Source: Pseudo-nitzschia pungens
Taxonomy: Eukaryota > Bacillariophyta > Bacillariophyceae > Bacillariales > Bacillariaceae
Assembly (NCBI GenBank): GCA_037355855.1
Contig: CM074762.1
Location: 4,154,001-4,218,000, forward strand
Reading direction: 5' to 3'
DNA length: 64,000 nucleotides
Both the position numbers and the translations under genes were made by a program. Shown piece by piece: positions 33,246 through 44,819 of the stretch. Below the pieces are notes generated by a model that was given only the letters and a program-made list of their open reading frames with translations, did not search any database and was not told where the DNA came from. The stretch's first letter is position 1. Every line of letters starts with the position of its first letter.

Positions 33246-33854
33246 TTATACGGGGTCCGGTGTGTATCCTTTCTTCTTGAAGGTCTTCCTGTACTTTCTT
33301 CTGTACTCTTTGAGTTCCCTCTCAGAGATCTCAATGTTGTCGTCGGAGACCTCATGGTCAGCTTGGGCCATGGCCAGCACATAGGAGTACTCATGGTTTG
33401 AGAGTTTCCTTCCCCAGTGGGATTTGGGGTGTTGCTCATTGTCTGAGTCTTCTTTTGCCACAAAATGCTCCTTGAGCAAGTTGATGGTTTCCCGGTCGAA
33501 TTTCCCCTTCTTGGAAGAGCCTCCGGTTAGTTTCCAGCATTTGCCGGCATGGACCTTGCCACAGGTTTTGCACAGTTGTTTGTTGCTGTTGTTGTCCATA
33601 GGGCGCTTCTTTTTGCCAGGAGACTTTCCATTTCCTCCCCCAGACGCGGCCTTGGAGTTCTTCTTGGCGCCACTGTTCTGTTTTTCCAGGTCGGTGATGC
33701 GCTTTTGGTTTTCCTCCTCCTTCCGGATGGTGGTTTCCAGGTTTTCGAGCTTGTCGATGGTGGTGTTGAAGGAGTGGGCGTAGACGTCCCATCCGATATG
33801 TTCCAATTTGTCCCTTTGGGTGTGGGTCATGTTGGAATCCAGGATTTCCTTCAT
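33246..33854 (-). pseudogene. Gypsy gag C-terminal part, copy 2
   Basis: 202-residue remnant with the zinc knuckle CKTCGKVHAGKC. A small deletion at the gag-pol border removes the TGA-ATG junction seen in the other copies, and the frame now ends after TPDPV. Confidence 0.85.
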
Positions 33855-33873
33855 TTCTGCTGGTGTGAAGCTA

Positions 33874-34320
33874 GGGGTCCTGACTCTCTGATGGAGGTGA
33901 CGTTAAAGTCTGGTTATGGACTGAGTAATTTAGTTTCACCTTGGCTGTTTAACGTTATTTAAATACGTGTATTATTATTATTATTATTATTAGCCAGTGG
34001 AAATTTGACTCTTTCCTTGCTCTCTACACACATCCCACACCTATGAACAACAGCTCAAACAGTTGCTGCGCGCAACTTAAACAGCATCGACTGTAGTTTA
34101 CAAACTGCTACAACAATTGACTTTTCAATCCTTGACCTTTGACATCCGCCTTTCAATTCAGAAACATAAATTCAAGCTTTCAGAAGCAAGTCAGATGTTG
34201 ACTGTGCTTTTTGAATTTTACTTTTGATATTCTTCTACTTTATTTTTAACCTTTAAAACATAAATAAGGAATAGTACTAATTTTTTGCACAGGTTGTTGA
34301 CAAGAAAAGACTTGTGAGTC
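33874..34320. other. Intergenic with (TTA)n microsatellite
   Basis: A triplet repeat of att at 33968-33991. Otherwise unique AT-rich sequence downstream of the TPC gene. Confidence 0.6.
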
Positions 34321-37300
34321 CTACTCCACTTTTGCAACAGAACTGTCCTCCTCAACACTGTCTACATCGGTACTTTCCTTAGTAAACAGAAGTCGCAATA
34401 TTTCTTTTTCATCAATTTCGATATCCATATATCTTGGATTGACTCGAACGAAATGAACATTACTAGCACCAGTTACTGTTCCCGTTACCTTGGTCGCATC
34501 AAACTCGGCTTTAGATCCTTTGATTGTTGCTTCGCCTTTCACCTCATCTCTCCACCCGAGTCGATTCTTTACAGTCTCCAGTTGCTGAAGATATGCATTG
34601 ATGATGAAAGAGGTCACAAGGTTCGAAATGATAACGACCCCCAAAACATGAAAGCTGAAGAAAAATATCCTAACCCACTTCGCCCCAGTAACAAATTCAA
34701 AACCTATTTCACATTCTGTCCAATTATTTATAACCAGAAGATTGAACATCACATTCATGCCACTAAACATGTCATTGAAATCTGGAGTTTTCGTATTAAA
34801 GATGTGTACCAAGAAAACATCTGAGTAACCGTACGCGGTACCAAAGACGATCGAATTGGTCATCTAACCTGCAAATACGCAACTTACTATTGGCCCAGTA
34901 ATCATTGTCTACGAAGTCTGATGCTTCCAAGAGGGTGTAGGAAAGAGGGTTCGCCGGATCTCGAGTTATTACTTTCAACGCAAGCACAAGAGGAGATGAG
35001 AATCTGGTGTTGATCACAGTTTGAGGACATCGAAACGAAAAACTGGACGATGTTGAGGTAGATACTTACAGCCTCCATAGAGAAGCATGCCAATCGATGC
35101 AAACGTATAACTAGTGAATAAAAGTACCGAGAAAACATTTGCTGCCGCGGGTAATATATCAACAGAGATTGTTCCAAACATTTCAAACGCCTGACGACCG
35201 AAGATAAGGCGTGCCAACCGAAGGACTCTGATCATCACAATGAATCGAATTGCATGGCTGTTATTGTATGAATTTGGATCTAGAGCCGTTCACGAGATTC
35301 GGTTTTTGATAATGAACGTGAGATTTTGTGCGTTTCTCTTCTGAAATCAGTAGCATCAGAAAACAGCCGAAATTTGACTTACAATAAACGTATGCAGTAG
35401 CGAGCAACGCCAAAACGGTGACTCCGAAGTCGAACAGGTTCCGCATGGACTCGCTATATGTTTTCCATCCATGAATCATAATTTTCAACGAGGCTTCTAG
35501 TACATAGAGAGCTGTGAATATTGTTTCGATCGATTCCCAAGCAGTATCGATGGATCCATCCTGGTAGTGTGGATCTGCAGTCACATCTTGCCCTGATAAC
35601 ATCGGATAGTCTTGAATTGCTACAACCACAGCATTCAAAATGAGGACAACGTCAACGACATTTTCAAAAGCTGGAGATGCAACGTACTCCGCCAAAGCTG
35701 TGTACCAACTCGATTGATAAACAAGGGGGAAGTGCCTCTTTACGAAAGTATCGTAAGCAGATTTCTTCGTTAATCGCAGAAGAAGTACCGTGCCGAAACG
35801 CAAAAATTCATTCTTCGAAATAAATGAGGATCCATCCTTGTCGAGAAAACCAAAAATAATGCCTTTCTCGTCCTTTGAAAGGTTGTCGATCTCGGGGACA
35901 TCCTGATTGAGAATCAACATCACAGCCATCATGGTTTCACGGCTGACTTTATTTGTATTGTTCGGATCTAATAGTCTGTAAGCCTCCGTTAGTAGATCTG
36001 TTGACAACTTCTTCCGTCTTACTCTCCGATCGGCGATGCTGTTATCATACCTGATTTCAGTCGTTACAACATGTTACAAAACACGATTTTACGAGCGATT
36101 AGACTGCGTTCAGGGAAAAAAGTCAAATCGACACAAGAAATTGAGACTCACGCATTGAAGGAAACAGCGAGAATAAGATTCATCAAATAGAAGAAACAAA
36201 TGGTCATGAAGGATACAAAGTATATACAAGCCAGTCTGTTCTCGTTGTAAGAAGGCATCATGACGTCCGGGTAGTTGGCAGTTGTAATACAAATCCATAA
36301 GGTCCTGTAGAGAGGGGAAGGCACTGTAAGCGCGAAAAGTAAAGAATAGAACGTTTGAACTTGCAATGATCGTACGCACCATACACCCTCGATTAAGTTC
36401 TGAAAACCGTTTGCACCCTGTTCTGTTCCATAAAATATAACAACTCCAAACCAAGCATAGAAAATCACGACAACCGCTAGCACCATCATGACGTATGCCA
36501 TTGCAGGGATCTAAAGCATCAAATGCACGAGAGATGGTAATGATGAGTTCCAGCATTGCTAAGAAATCTTCGAAATTATCTGAGATCAACCTTACCATCG
36601 CCAGCATCACCCAAAGCTCCGTCTGAAATCTTCGGAGAAAAGATGCGAGGATCAACATGCGAAAGAAAGGACTCAACATGGTATTTTCAGCTGCAATCCC
36701 TAGAAGAAGACCAACCAAGAAGATGCATTGTAAACAATGCAACCATCGCTTGTGGCCCGGATAAAAAAAGAGGCTAACATTGAAACCATCGTCACCCATC
36801 TTCAACATTATGTAGACGGCAATGATGAAGATGCAGCTCAGTTCGATATTTTTCGATTGTACAACGGACAAAACCATAAACTCTGAACTTGGATAGTAGT
36901 ATTGATTTTCCTGTCCATCCGCAGCTGTGCCTGTTGCTCCAAAAATAACTTTGCAGTCGCCATATTCGCTACGATCGTTATCAATATTCCCTTGTGCGAT
37001 ATCTAGGTCCGAATCTCTGCACCATGGCGGTGGTTCCAAGAAGGAAAGGATGAAGAGGGTCCAGTTAGCTGCTAGTAGTAGCCATCTGGTCCAATTGCCG
37101 GCGACTAATCTTCCGCAGACGATGCTAATCGCGTTCCGGATTCTCGCGTCGGGGTTGGCATAGGGGTCGTAAAAACCTTCGTATGGTGCATCCTGTAGAA
37201 ATAGATCGATAAAATCGGAGGTTTTCCGAGAGGATCAATAACATTAGGTTGCACAAGAGATACACGTACCTTCACTTTGAAAGCAGGGGCAACGGCAAAA

Positions 37301-37583
37301 GCAAAAGCAAATGATCACGAAAATATGGTAATAAAGAGCACTCAGTATTTTAGTGACATACCTGATATCCTAAAACGGCATCTTTGATCAACGAAGCTGC
37401 TTTACCAATACCTAGATCTTTTAGAGCTTTTTGGCGTTCGGTGGTTGTGAACTTTTGAACTATTCGGCCCACGGTATCTCTAACGATTGAACCAATCGAC
37501 GAGCTCGATGAATGCTTCTCTTCGGATGAAATATATGATTCCGAATGCTTGCGCAAGAGTGGCGCTCTCTCTCCCCTTTCCAT
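34321..37583 (-). CDS. TPC: Two-pore channel (TPC), eight exons (845 aa)
   Basis: Endolysosomal or vacuolar cation channel with two six-helix domains. Exons: 37583-37362, 37192-36596, 36510-36387, 36323-36152, 36050-35383, 35279-35070, 34971-34888, 34781-34321; all introns are GT-AG and all phases close. Start 37583 (MERGERAPLL) is chosen over the in-frame ATG at 37679; ERAPLL fits the acidic dileucine signal [DE]xxxL[LI] for vacuolar sorting. Domain I filter: ITTANYPDVMM (327-337). Two EF-hands lie between the domains as in plant TPC1: 400-411 (degenerate, Thr at position 12) and 442-453 (DKDGSSFISKNE, canonical). Domain II S4 carries R606, R612, R615, R618. Filter II: VINNW (709-713), after MNVMFNLL. 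The weakest boundary is the exon 7 acceptor (TTGAAAG), selected because it gives YGGLITRDP in phase. Confidence 0.88.
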
Positions 37584-38640
37584 TTTATTCCGTTTACAGA
37601 CTCTTACTTCTCGGATGAAGAGCAATCGAAAATAAAAATAAAAACTGTGATGTTCTGAAAGGAAAACTGTCGTTTCCAATATCAGGCTTGTAACAACGTG
37701 TTAGCACTGTATTCAATTTCCAAGAACTGAGAAAATGCGTCGAAGCAGGGAAGGCTATTCATGCAAGAAGACTGTTATGAAAAGAATTTCGATGCCGGTG
37801 TTCATTTTTCTTGCTGGTTTGACATCAATCATCAATAGCACGAGAATTTCTTAAGACTACCGCGAAGTACCGGTATTATTGTAAAATTTTCAAACGATTT
37901 TTCATTACAGTAACTTTGACGTCTTTGTTTCTAAAGTACTGGTACGAAGTAAAGCGTACGGTACTCGTATGAGTACGAGTACTACTACTCGTACAAGTAT
38001 CCAAAGACGTTTTTCAGGCTGAAACGCTCCAAAAGGTTACTTAACCCCTTCCGTTACGCGCCAAAAATTATTTCAAAATTAATACCGTAGAATTTACCTC
38101 ATCGCACAAAAGATTCTCAACTCATTAGTTCGTAGGGTATCTTATGCGTGCGGTAGATACGAGTGCGTACTGTATCATTATCAAGATTACAAGTAAGAGT
38201 AAGTTACGGTATGTACGTTACTCTTTCTCTGAAGTTACTTCTAACACATTACAAGAAGTACGAGACGAGGCAGGCCACCTGTATATTTGAGGCCAATGAG
38301 CTGGAGGACAGCTTGATGATAGTAGCAACAACAACATGGTCTCTAACGCCAACAACACAGAGCATGATAACAGTGTGGCAGAGCCAGCTCGCATGACTCT
38401 TAGGCCCACGTGACCCAGGGATGCAGCAAGTTTGGTGCCACAGATGGCTAGTATGAGGCTGGGGTGTATTACTACTAGTAGCAGACACTCGCATTGACCC
38501 ATTCAGACATATTTTCCAGAAGGTTCAATTGGGCAGGAAACAAACTAGAGATGGACCACACCTAGTATGTGCTCACCTCCGACACAATTGCCTCATAGAA
38601 CAACATAGATGCCTCGCTAGTGACAAAGTAGTATGGTATC
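37584..38640. other. Upstream region of TPC and GTAC-rich intergenic DNA
   Basis: Likely holds the TPC promoter. 37930-38000 and 38150-38230 are rich in tactcgta, gtacgt and acgagt words. No gene is supported. Confidence 0.55.
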
Positions 38641-39165
38641 AAAGCTGGGGTAAAACTATTTGGAACAGCAGGAATGGACGCACCATTGACAACTGAACTA
38701 AGCAACTGCATGATAGAGAGGTAGTCCATCTGCAGAACAAATGACAGAAGTCAAGCAGACCCTGCCATACCCTGTGTTCCACCAGTCTGGACAACTAGTA
38801 GTAAGAAAATGGGGATTCAAACTCAATCCATACAAAACCTGTATGGCAACCAGGATAATCAACAGGCATCAATGGACTATTTTGTGGCACATCAATGATC
38901 TGCTGGATATTGTAACATTGGTGATCAATGATCTCAACAAAAGTGTTTGGTATTGAGTTACCACTGAGAGGGACATGCGGATTGATACATGATTCTGTGG
39001 GGATGATCATCAACTAAAGTGAACCAGCAGGGAAGGTTAAGTTAAGTGTATTCAACTACCTGGAAGGAATCATAGGAGAATTGCCAGAAGGACTGCAGGA
39101 GAAGAAAACAATACCAACACCAGCATCCAACAATCATTTATTCAAGATGAACTAGGAGGGTGCAT
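38640..39165 (+). pseudogene. Copia reverse transcriptase fragment
   Basis: Contains GFKLNPYKTCMATRIINRHQ and TILWHINDLLDI, the copia palm region where the usual catalytic DD appears as ND. After frameshifts it continues with VFNYLEGIIGELPEGLQE. Multiple stops and shifts. Ends where gag-only sequence begins. Confidence 0.75.
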
Positions 39166-39197
39166 CAGACATTGCTTGGTTTCTTGCATTCGGAGCT

Positions 39198-39629
39198 TCA
39201 GGGATAAGTGTGCATGATGTCTTTTGCATCTTCAGCGCTGCAGTATTGTTTGATGAAGGCTGCGAGTGCTCTGTTGTAACCATTTCTTGTAGTGGGATAA
39301 TCACGTTGGCTTCTTGTTAAGGCTCTCCTCTTGGTTTGGGCATCGATGCAAAGGCATCGACCAAAATATTTGATGTATTTGGTTGCTGATAGATCAAGAT
39401 CTTCCGCCGCATTTTGGAAGGCTTCTTCTGTGTGTAGGAGTTCTTCTAAATCAACGTTTGTGAATAGAGGGACTTTGACGCTGTCTTCTTGGTCTTCAGC
39501 GTTGTAAACTGTTAGCGTAACAAGTTTAGGATTGGAGCTGTCAAAGGCTCTCTTGTAAGGGATTGGAGGATCTCTATGTAATCCTGCCATGTTTGTTGGT
39601 TCAGAGCGTTCGATTGATTTGGTGTGCAA
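39198..39629 (-). pseudogene. Truncated gag of gag-only element copy 3
   Basis: Aligns with 55039-54640 of copy 2 (MAGLYRDPP, EEAFQNAAEDLDLSATKYI, DAKDIMHTY) and ends at the truncation. A small deletion (FTNVDLEELL in place of FTDKGGLEELL) and loss of the zinc motif make it non-functional. Confidence 0.85.
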
Positions 39630-39826
39630 TCAATTCGTATTGGCGTTTCGCTGATATCGATTGTTTCGTTCGATCGGTTCTTGTTTCGATTCCTTCGGAG
39701 GTTCCAATTGTAGCAGTTCTGCTTGTCAGGGTATCGATGTATACCTGTTGTTTAGGATAAGGGTTGTTTTGAATGATTCAGTACTGAGTTGGTTCTGTTC
39801 TACTTTCAAGCGGACAGTAATTACTG

Positions 39827-40184
39827 TGTAACACTCTAGGGTAGAATTAGATGGAGTGGTACGCGATAGGTTAATAAATTGGTGTGATTAAAGAAATTGT
39901 GTTACCAAAGAGAATGATTGAATACTTTATGAGATGGGAATGATTCCTTGAGTATGGGATGAATGAACGATCAAACATTGATAATGTTTGTCGGGCATAA
40001 TATCAATAATCAGCGAGTCACGGGAATCTTTGTTTATCTTGATATTTGAGTATCCAATCAGTGTCCGTTGTATGTGTGTATATATACCAAACATACATAC
40101 ATGAATACCATATATATTGGAGTACATGCGGGATTCAATAATCATTTAGAGCCTTTTGTAGTAAGGCTACGCCAGCATGTTACA
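39827..40184 (-). repeat. LTR of gag-only element copy 3
   Basis: 358 bp with TGTAAC...GTTACA ends. Extra sequence relative to 55304-55610 includes a second run around cgatcaaacattgataatg. Confidence 0.82.
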
Positions 40185-40469
40185 AACCGAATCCCACATG
40201 TGAATCAATTATATGAACCTTCGCTTATGGGTACATGTTATATGTGTCCTATATAATTACGTCGAGTCCCAGGAAAAGATATATGCCTAATTGTTGGAAC
40301 TGACAAATGGAACAAGAACTATGGCAGAGCATGCCAAATTTGGTTATATGTCAAACATGCTCGCAAACTGAAATTTTTTTATGTCTCCTCTCTTAATTCT
40401 CATAACGTTATCTTGTAAAGTATCGAAACATCGCAATATTTCATACCACTCCGAAACTTCTACCTTAAC
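40185..40469. other. Short unassigned stretch
   Basis: Between the gag-only LTR and the copia remnant. No ORF or repeat recognised. Confidence 0.5.
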
Positions 40470-40850
40470 GTGTAACACTGTGGCACAGCTCCTATTTGCT
40501 AGCAAGCCAGCTTGGCCAGAAATTCAGACAGCAACTGCATTCCTCTGCACTCAGGCATCTTTCCCAGATGCTAATGATTGGAGAAAGCTGTGCAGGGCCA
40601 TTGCATATGTGTGAGACATAATCTTTGTGCCCCTTGTCCTTGGTTGGGACAGCACCAGCAACATGCACTGGTATGTTGATGCATCATTTGTGGTGCACTC
40701 AGACAGGAAGAGCCATATTGACAAGGTGCTTACATTTGGGCAGGGCACTGTGCTCATGATTCCAAACAAACAAAAGCTTAATACCAAGAGCTCAACTGAG
40801 GCAGAGTTGGTGGGAGTTGATGACACTCTACCACATAAGATGTAGTGCCA
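40470..40850 (+). pseudogene. Copia RT end and RNase H fragment
   Basis: VAQLLFASKPAWPEIQTATAFL, then an in-frame TGA near 40612, then WYVDASFVVHSDRKSH, NKQKLNTKSSTEAELVGVDD. These are standard copia blocks, including the RNase H acidic residues in VDAS and AEL. The frame stops at the junction with repeat R. Confidence 0.85.
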
Positions 40851-40870
40851 CGTCTGATAACTGTCACGCG

Positions 40871-41049
40871 TGCCATACCCCGGGTCTACTAGTGAATAGA
40901 ATAGTAGTGATATGCAAATTGTGAGCTCTATCAGTTAGTCTATTGCTATTGCTTCCAACCAGCAGTCTCTTATCCCTTTTAATCAGCAATAGAGAGACTC
41001 GCTGATTCCAATCACGAGTGGACTTGTGACTGTATTCCGGTGCACGTCA
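40871..41049 (-). repeat. 3' LTR of gypsy copy 3
   Basis: 179 bp, nearly identical to 57244-57422; the last bases read gtca in place of ggca. Few differences over 179 bp indicate a fairly recent insertion. Confidence 0.9.
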
Positions 41050-41077
41050 TGCTCCTCCATGGTACTGTTATGATTGA

Positions 41078-41169
41078 TCACTCCTCCGGTTCAGTGCTAT
41101 TCCTGCAATAATAAGGGTGGATGCCCCTGATGTTGACCTGGTTAGTTACAAAGGGTGCAGTTTTGATAG
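41078..41169 (-). pseudogene. Gypsy integrase C-terminal end, severed
   Basis: KTAPFVTNQVNIRGIHPYYC and stop at 41078, matching the pol end of copy 2. It was separated from the rest of pol (48253 onwards) by the 7-kb TIR element inserted just after the GPY/F module. Confidence 0.88.
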
Positions 41170-41171
41170 TT

Positions 41172-41195
41172 CGTCCGAAAACTGTTTCGCGACCC
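41172..41195 (+). repeat. Left terminal inverted repeat, copy B
   Basis: Identical to 9983-10006 and complementary to 48227-48250. Confidence 0.92.
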
Positions 41196-41562
41196 ATCGC
41201 GACCAATCGCGACCCGATCGCGACCGGATCGCGACTTGTCTTAAAAAAACACGACCCCAATTTTTTATTTCACAACCTTTTTTCCATTATTCTCAACCAC
41301 ATTTCTCCCTTTTCTCAACTCCCCCAACGTGTCGACGGAAATGTTCTGTTCTAGACCCTGACATTCAGTCCCTCTTCACACTTTCATTCCATTTTACACA
41401 TTTGACACACTTGACTCAACACAACAAATAATTTTTAATCCAATTTACTTCAATCACACCAAAGGGTTACGTCGTGCACCTTTGTGAACTTTTTTTTTCA
41501 GTGGTGTCACATCACATACCGGTACCCCAGCTAAGAATCGCATCACAAAAACACACACCACC

Positions 41563-42366
41563 ATGCCGAAAGCTTCCTCCGACCCAAGGCACTTTGCCAA
41601 TGAGCCCAGAATACCCAAGACATTCCATTGTCGCAACTGCATTGCCTCCGGAAGAAGTAGAAAATCAAAATCCTTCAAGGGATACAAACAAGAATCGAGC
41701 CACTTTCACACCTACCGATATGTCTGTAGAGGACTTTCATTTCACTTGAAGTCCAACATTGATTGCCGAACTTATTATGTTAAGAACGATCTTATGGATT
41801 TTATTTCTTCTGCGAAAGCCGAAGTCACCCTCCCTTTGGTCCGACACACACCATCACAGTATGGACTGACAATGACACCAAGCAGCAAGCAGCAACACGT
41901 CGATAATACAGGGGGGACAGCAAGCAGCAGCGACGCGTCGATAATACAGGGGGGGACAGCAAGCAGCAGCAACGCGTCGATAATACAGGGGGGGGACAGC
42001 AAGCAGCAACGCGTCGATAAAACAGCAAGCAGCAGCAACTCGTTGATAATACAGGGGGGGACAGCAAGCAGCAGCAACTCGTTGATAATACAGGGGGGGA
42101 CAGCAAGCAGCAGCAACACGTCGATAATACAGGGGGGGACAGCAAGCAGCAGCAACGCGTCGATAATACCCCCCAGCAAGCAGCAACGCGTCGATAAAAC
42201 AGCAAGCAGCAGCAACGCGTCGATAATACAGGGGGGGACAGCAAGCAGCAGCAACGCGTCGATAATACAGGGGGGGGCAGCAAGCAGCAGCAACGCGTCG
42301 ATAATACAGGGGGGGACAGCAAGCAGCAGCAACGCGTCAATAATACAAACAGCAACGCGTCGATAA
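41563..42366 (+). CDS. Short conserved ORF of the 7-kb element, copy B (267 aa as read)
   Basis: The first ~100 residues match copy A (one Pro to Ser change at GRSRKSKSFKG) with the same C-x2-C and FHTYRYVCRG...CRTYYVKND pattern. It then diverges (QYGLTMTPSSKQQ) and reads on through the minisatellite as Ser/Asn/Ile/Gly repeats (TASSSNASIIQGG), staying open for 165 more residues because many units here are a multiple of 3. Whether any of the repeat part is translated is unknown. Confidence 0.45.
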   Translation: MPKASSDPRHFANEPRIPKTFHCRNCIASGRSRKSKSFKGYKQESSHFHTYRYVCRGLSFHLKSNIDCRTYYVKNDLMDFISSAKAEVTLPLVRHTPSQYGLTMTPSSKQQHVDNTGGTASSSDASIIQGGTASSSNASIIQGGDSKQQRVDKTASSSNSLIIQGGTASSSNSLIIQGGTASSSNTSIIQGGTASSSNASIIPPSKQQRVDKTASSSNASIIQGGTASSSNASIIQGGAASSSNASIIQGGTASSSNASIIQTATRR

Positions 42367-43765
42367 TACAAACAGCAACGCGTCGATAATACAGGGGGGA
42401 CAGCAAGCAGCAAGCAGCAACGCGTCGATAATACAAACAGCAACGCGTCGATAATACAAACAGCAACGCGTCGATAATACAAACAGCAACGCGTCGATAA
42501 TACAGGGGGGACAACAAGCAGCAAGCAGCAACGCGTCGATAATACAAACACGTCGATAATACAGGGGGGACAGCAAGCAGCAGCAACGCGTTGATAATAC
42601 AAACAGCAACGCGTCGATAATACAGCAGGGGGGACAGCAAGCAGCAAGCAGCAGCAACGCGTCGATAATACAAACACGTCGATAATACAGGGGGACAGCA
42701 AGCAGCAGCAACGCGTCGATAATACAAACAGCAACGCGTCGATAATATAAACGCGTCGATAATATAAACGCGTCGATAATACAGGGGGGACAGCAAGGAC
42801 CAAGCAGCAGCAACGCGTCAAACCCCAACGATAATACAGGGGGGATAATACACGAGAATATGTTTAAAGAACTATCGCCGTCTTTCGATCGTATCGGGGG
42901 ACAGCAAGCAGCAACGCGTCGAAAATACAGGGGGGACAGCAAGCAGAAACTCGTCGAAAATACAGGGGGGACAGCAAGCAGCAAGCAGCAACGCGTCGAT
43001 AATAGAGGGGGGGACAGATAATACAAGCAACGCGTCGATAATACAAGCAACCCGTCGATAATACAAGCAACGCGTCGATAATACAAGCAACGCGTCGATA
43101 TTACAGGGGGGACAGCAAGCAGCAACGCGTCGATAATATAGGCAACGCGTCGATAATACAGGGGGGGACAGCAAGCAGCAACGCGTCGATAATACAAGCA
43201 ACGCGTCGATAATACAAGCAACGCGTCGATATTACAGGGGGGACAGCAAGCAGCAACGCGTCGATAATACAAGCAACGCGTCGATAATACAAGCAACGCG
43301 TCGATATTACAGGGGGGACAGCAAGCAGCAACGCGTCGATAATACAGGCAACGCGTCGATAATACAAGCAACGCGTCGATAATACAAGCAACGCGTCGAT
43401 AATACAGGCAACGCGTCGATAATACAAGCAACGCGTCGATAATACAAGCAACGCGTCGATAATACAGAGGGGGGACAGCAAGCAGCAGCAACGCGTCGAT
43501 AATACAGGGGGGGGACAGCAAGCAGCAGCAAGCAGCAACGCATCGATAATACAAACGCGTCGATAATACAAACGCGTCGATAATACAAACGCGTCGATAA
43601 TACAGGGGGGACAGCAAGCAGCAACAAGTAGCAACGCATCGATAATACGAACGCGTCGATAATACAAACGCGTCGATAATACAAACGCGTCGATAATACA
43701 AACGCGTCGATAATACAGGGGGGACAGCAAGCAGCAACGCATCAATAATACAGGGGGGATAATAC
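41878..43765. repeat. GACGCGT minisatellite array, copy B
   Basis: Same basic unit as copy A but a different internal order: agcagcagcaacgcg types first, then short units such as acaaacagcaacgcgtcgat and, from 43020 to 43460, acaagcaacgcgtcgataat units of 20 bp. At 42838-42897 the array contains a copy of its own 3' border (gggataatacacgagaatat...cgtctttcgatcgtatcg), which appears again at 43750-43810. Confidence 0.92.
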
Positions 43766-43802
43766 ATGAGAATATTTTTAAAGAACTATCGCCGTCTTTC
43801 GA

Positions 43803-43985
43803 TCGTATCGGTCGTTCGTCGTTCCCCTCGTCGTCGTCGTTCTTGAAATCGTCATTGCTCTTCGTTTCGATCGTCGTCGTCGTCCTTGAAATCGTCGTTG
43901 CTCTTCGTTTCGATCGTGTTTGTCATCCTTGAAGTCGTCGTTGCTCTTCGCTTCGATCGTCTTCGTCGTTGCTCTTTGCTACAAT
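43803..43985. repeat. Left arm of internal inverted repeat, copy B
   Basis: Matches 12634-12835; complementary to 47432-47745. Confidence 0.8.
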
Positions 43986-44819
43986 CTGTGTGTGGTTGTA
44001 CAAAATAAACAACGGGCGGTTAGTCGTCGGCGTCGTCCCGGTCGTCGTCGTCAGCTCGCTCGTCATCGTCGTCCCCCTCTTCTACGATCGTACCTTTTAG
44101 TGTCTTCGGTCTTCATTGTTCCGATCGTCTTCGTCGTCCTCTGCAGGTTCGTTCGCACGCGTCGTACTCGTAGATATCTGGGTAAGCCAGGTGATTCGAG
44201 GACTGCAGCCCACCCTACCTTGATAGCAAAAGAAAACGGTAACAAGGATTTCAAGAGTGATCAGTTCTATACTTTCTTTGCCGTTTGTCTCTCCAAGATG
44301 GTACCAGGCGCCTCGTGGTTCACTTTCAACTGGACCGGCCAGAAAATTCCAACGCCGAAACGAAACGAAAATGAAAATTATGACACATCCTTCACGAGGG
44401 AGATGTGGGGCGGAAAATACAGGATAGGTGGTTGAATCTCAAAATTCACCACTATGTTGTCGTACTTTACAGTAGTAGTCTACAGTACTGGGTGTACAGG
44501 CTGAGTGAAAAAAATGACATCAATGTAGTACGTAGATTCTGGTAGTGAGTCTACTGGCTGAGTACAACAAAAAATGACTGGTGGTGAGTACATGCCCGTA
44601 CCTAGTAGTACGTACCGAAAGTACGTAATCTTTTGGTAGTAGCATTATAAGATAGAGAGAACAACTTTAAAGCAGTAGTAGACAGTAATAGTGGTATCAT
44701 TGGATGTAACTGATGTGGTGTTGTTGGTTCGAGTGCCATGGTGGAAATATATTTTGCTACATCACGATGCGATAACAATATTTTTGCTGCGAAGCACAAG
44801 TCAGAATAAGTGAGCTCTT

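Larger units (their letters stand above)
29809..33873 (-). mobile_element. Ty3/gypsy retrotransposon, copy 2 (5' end lost, decayed)
   Basis: Retains the 3' LTR (29809-29984), a purine-rich GGAGGAGCA tract next to it on the minus strand, pol and the C-terminal third of gag. Homology to copies 1 and 3 ends near 33873 inside gag, with no 5' LTR. Inserted directly in repeat R. Confidence 0.9.
39166..40184 (-). mobile_element. Gag-only LTR retrotransposon, copy 3 (truncated)
   Basis: Has the 5' LTR (39827-40184, longer than others by internal insertions), the palindrome CAGTAATTACTG next to it, leader, and the first part of gag. The 3' half is missing and copia sequence follows directly, so the end was lost on or after insertion. 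Confidence 0.85.

Noticed and set aside
36110..37039. 309-residue frame extending beyond exon 2 of the TPC
   Set aside because: It reads through a GTAAGG...TTTAG intron (36595-36511) and then runs in the wrong phase.
42337..43767. 476-codon minus-strand frame in copy B
   Set aside because: Same cause: minisatellite units without stop codons in this frame.
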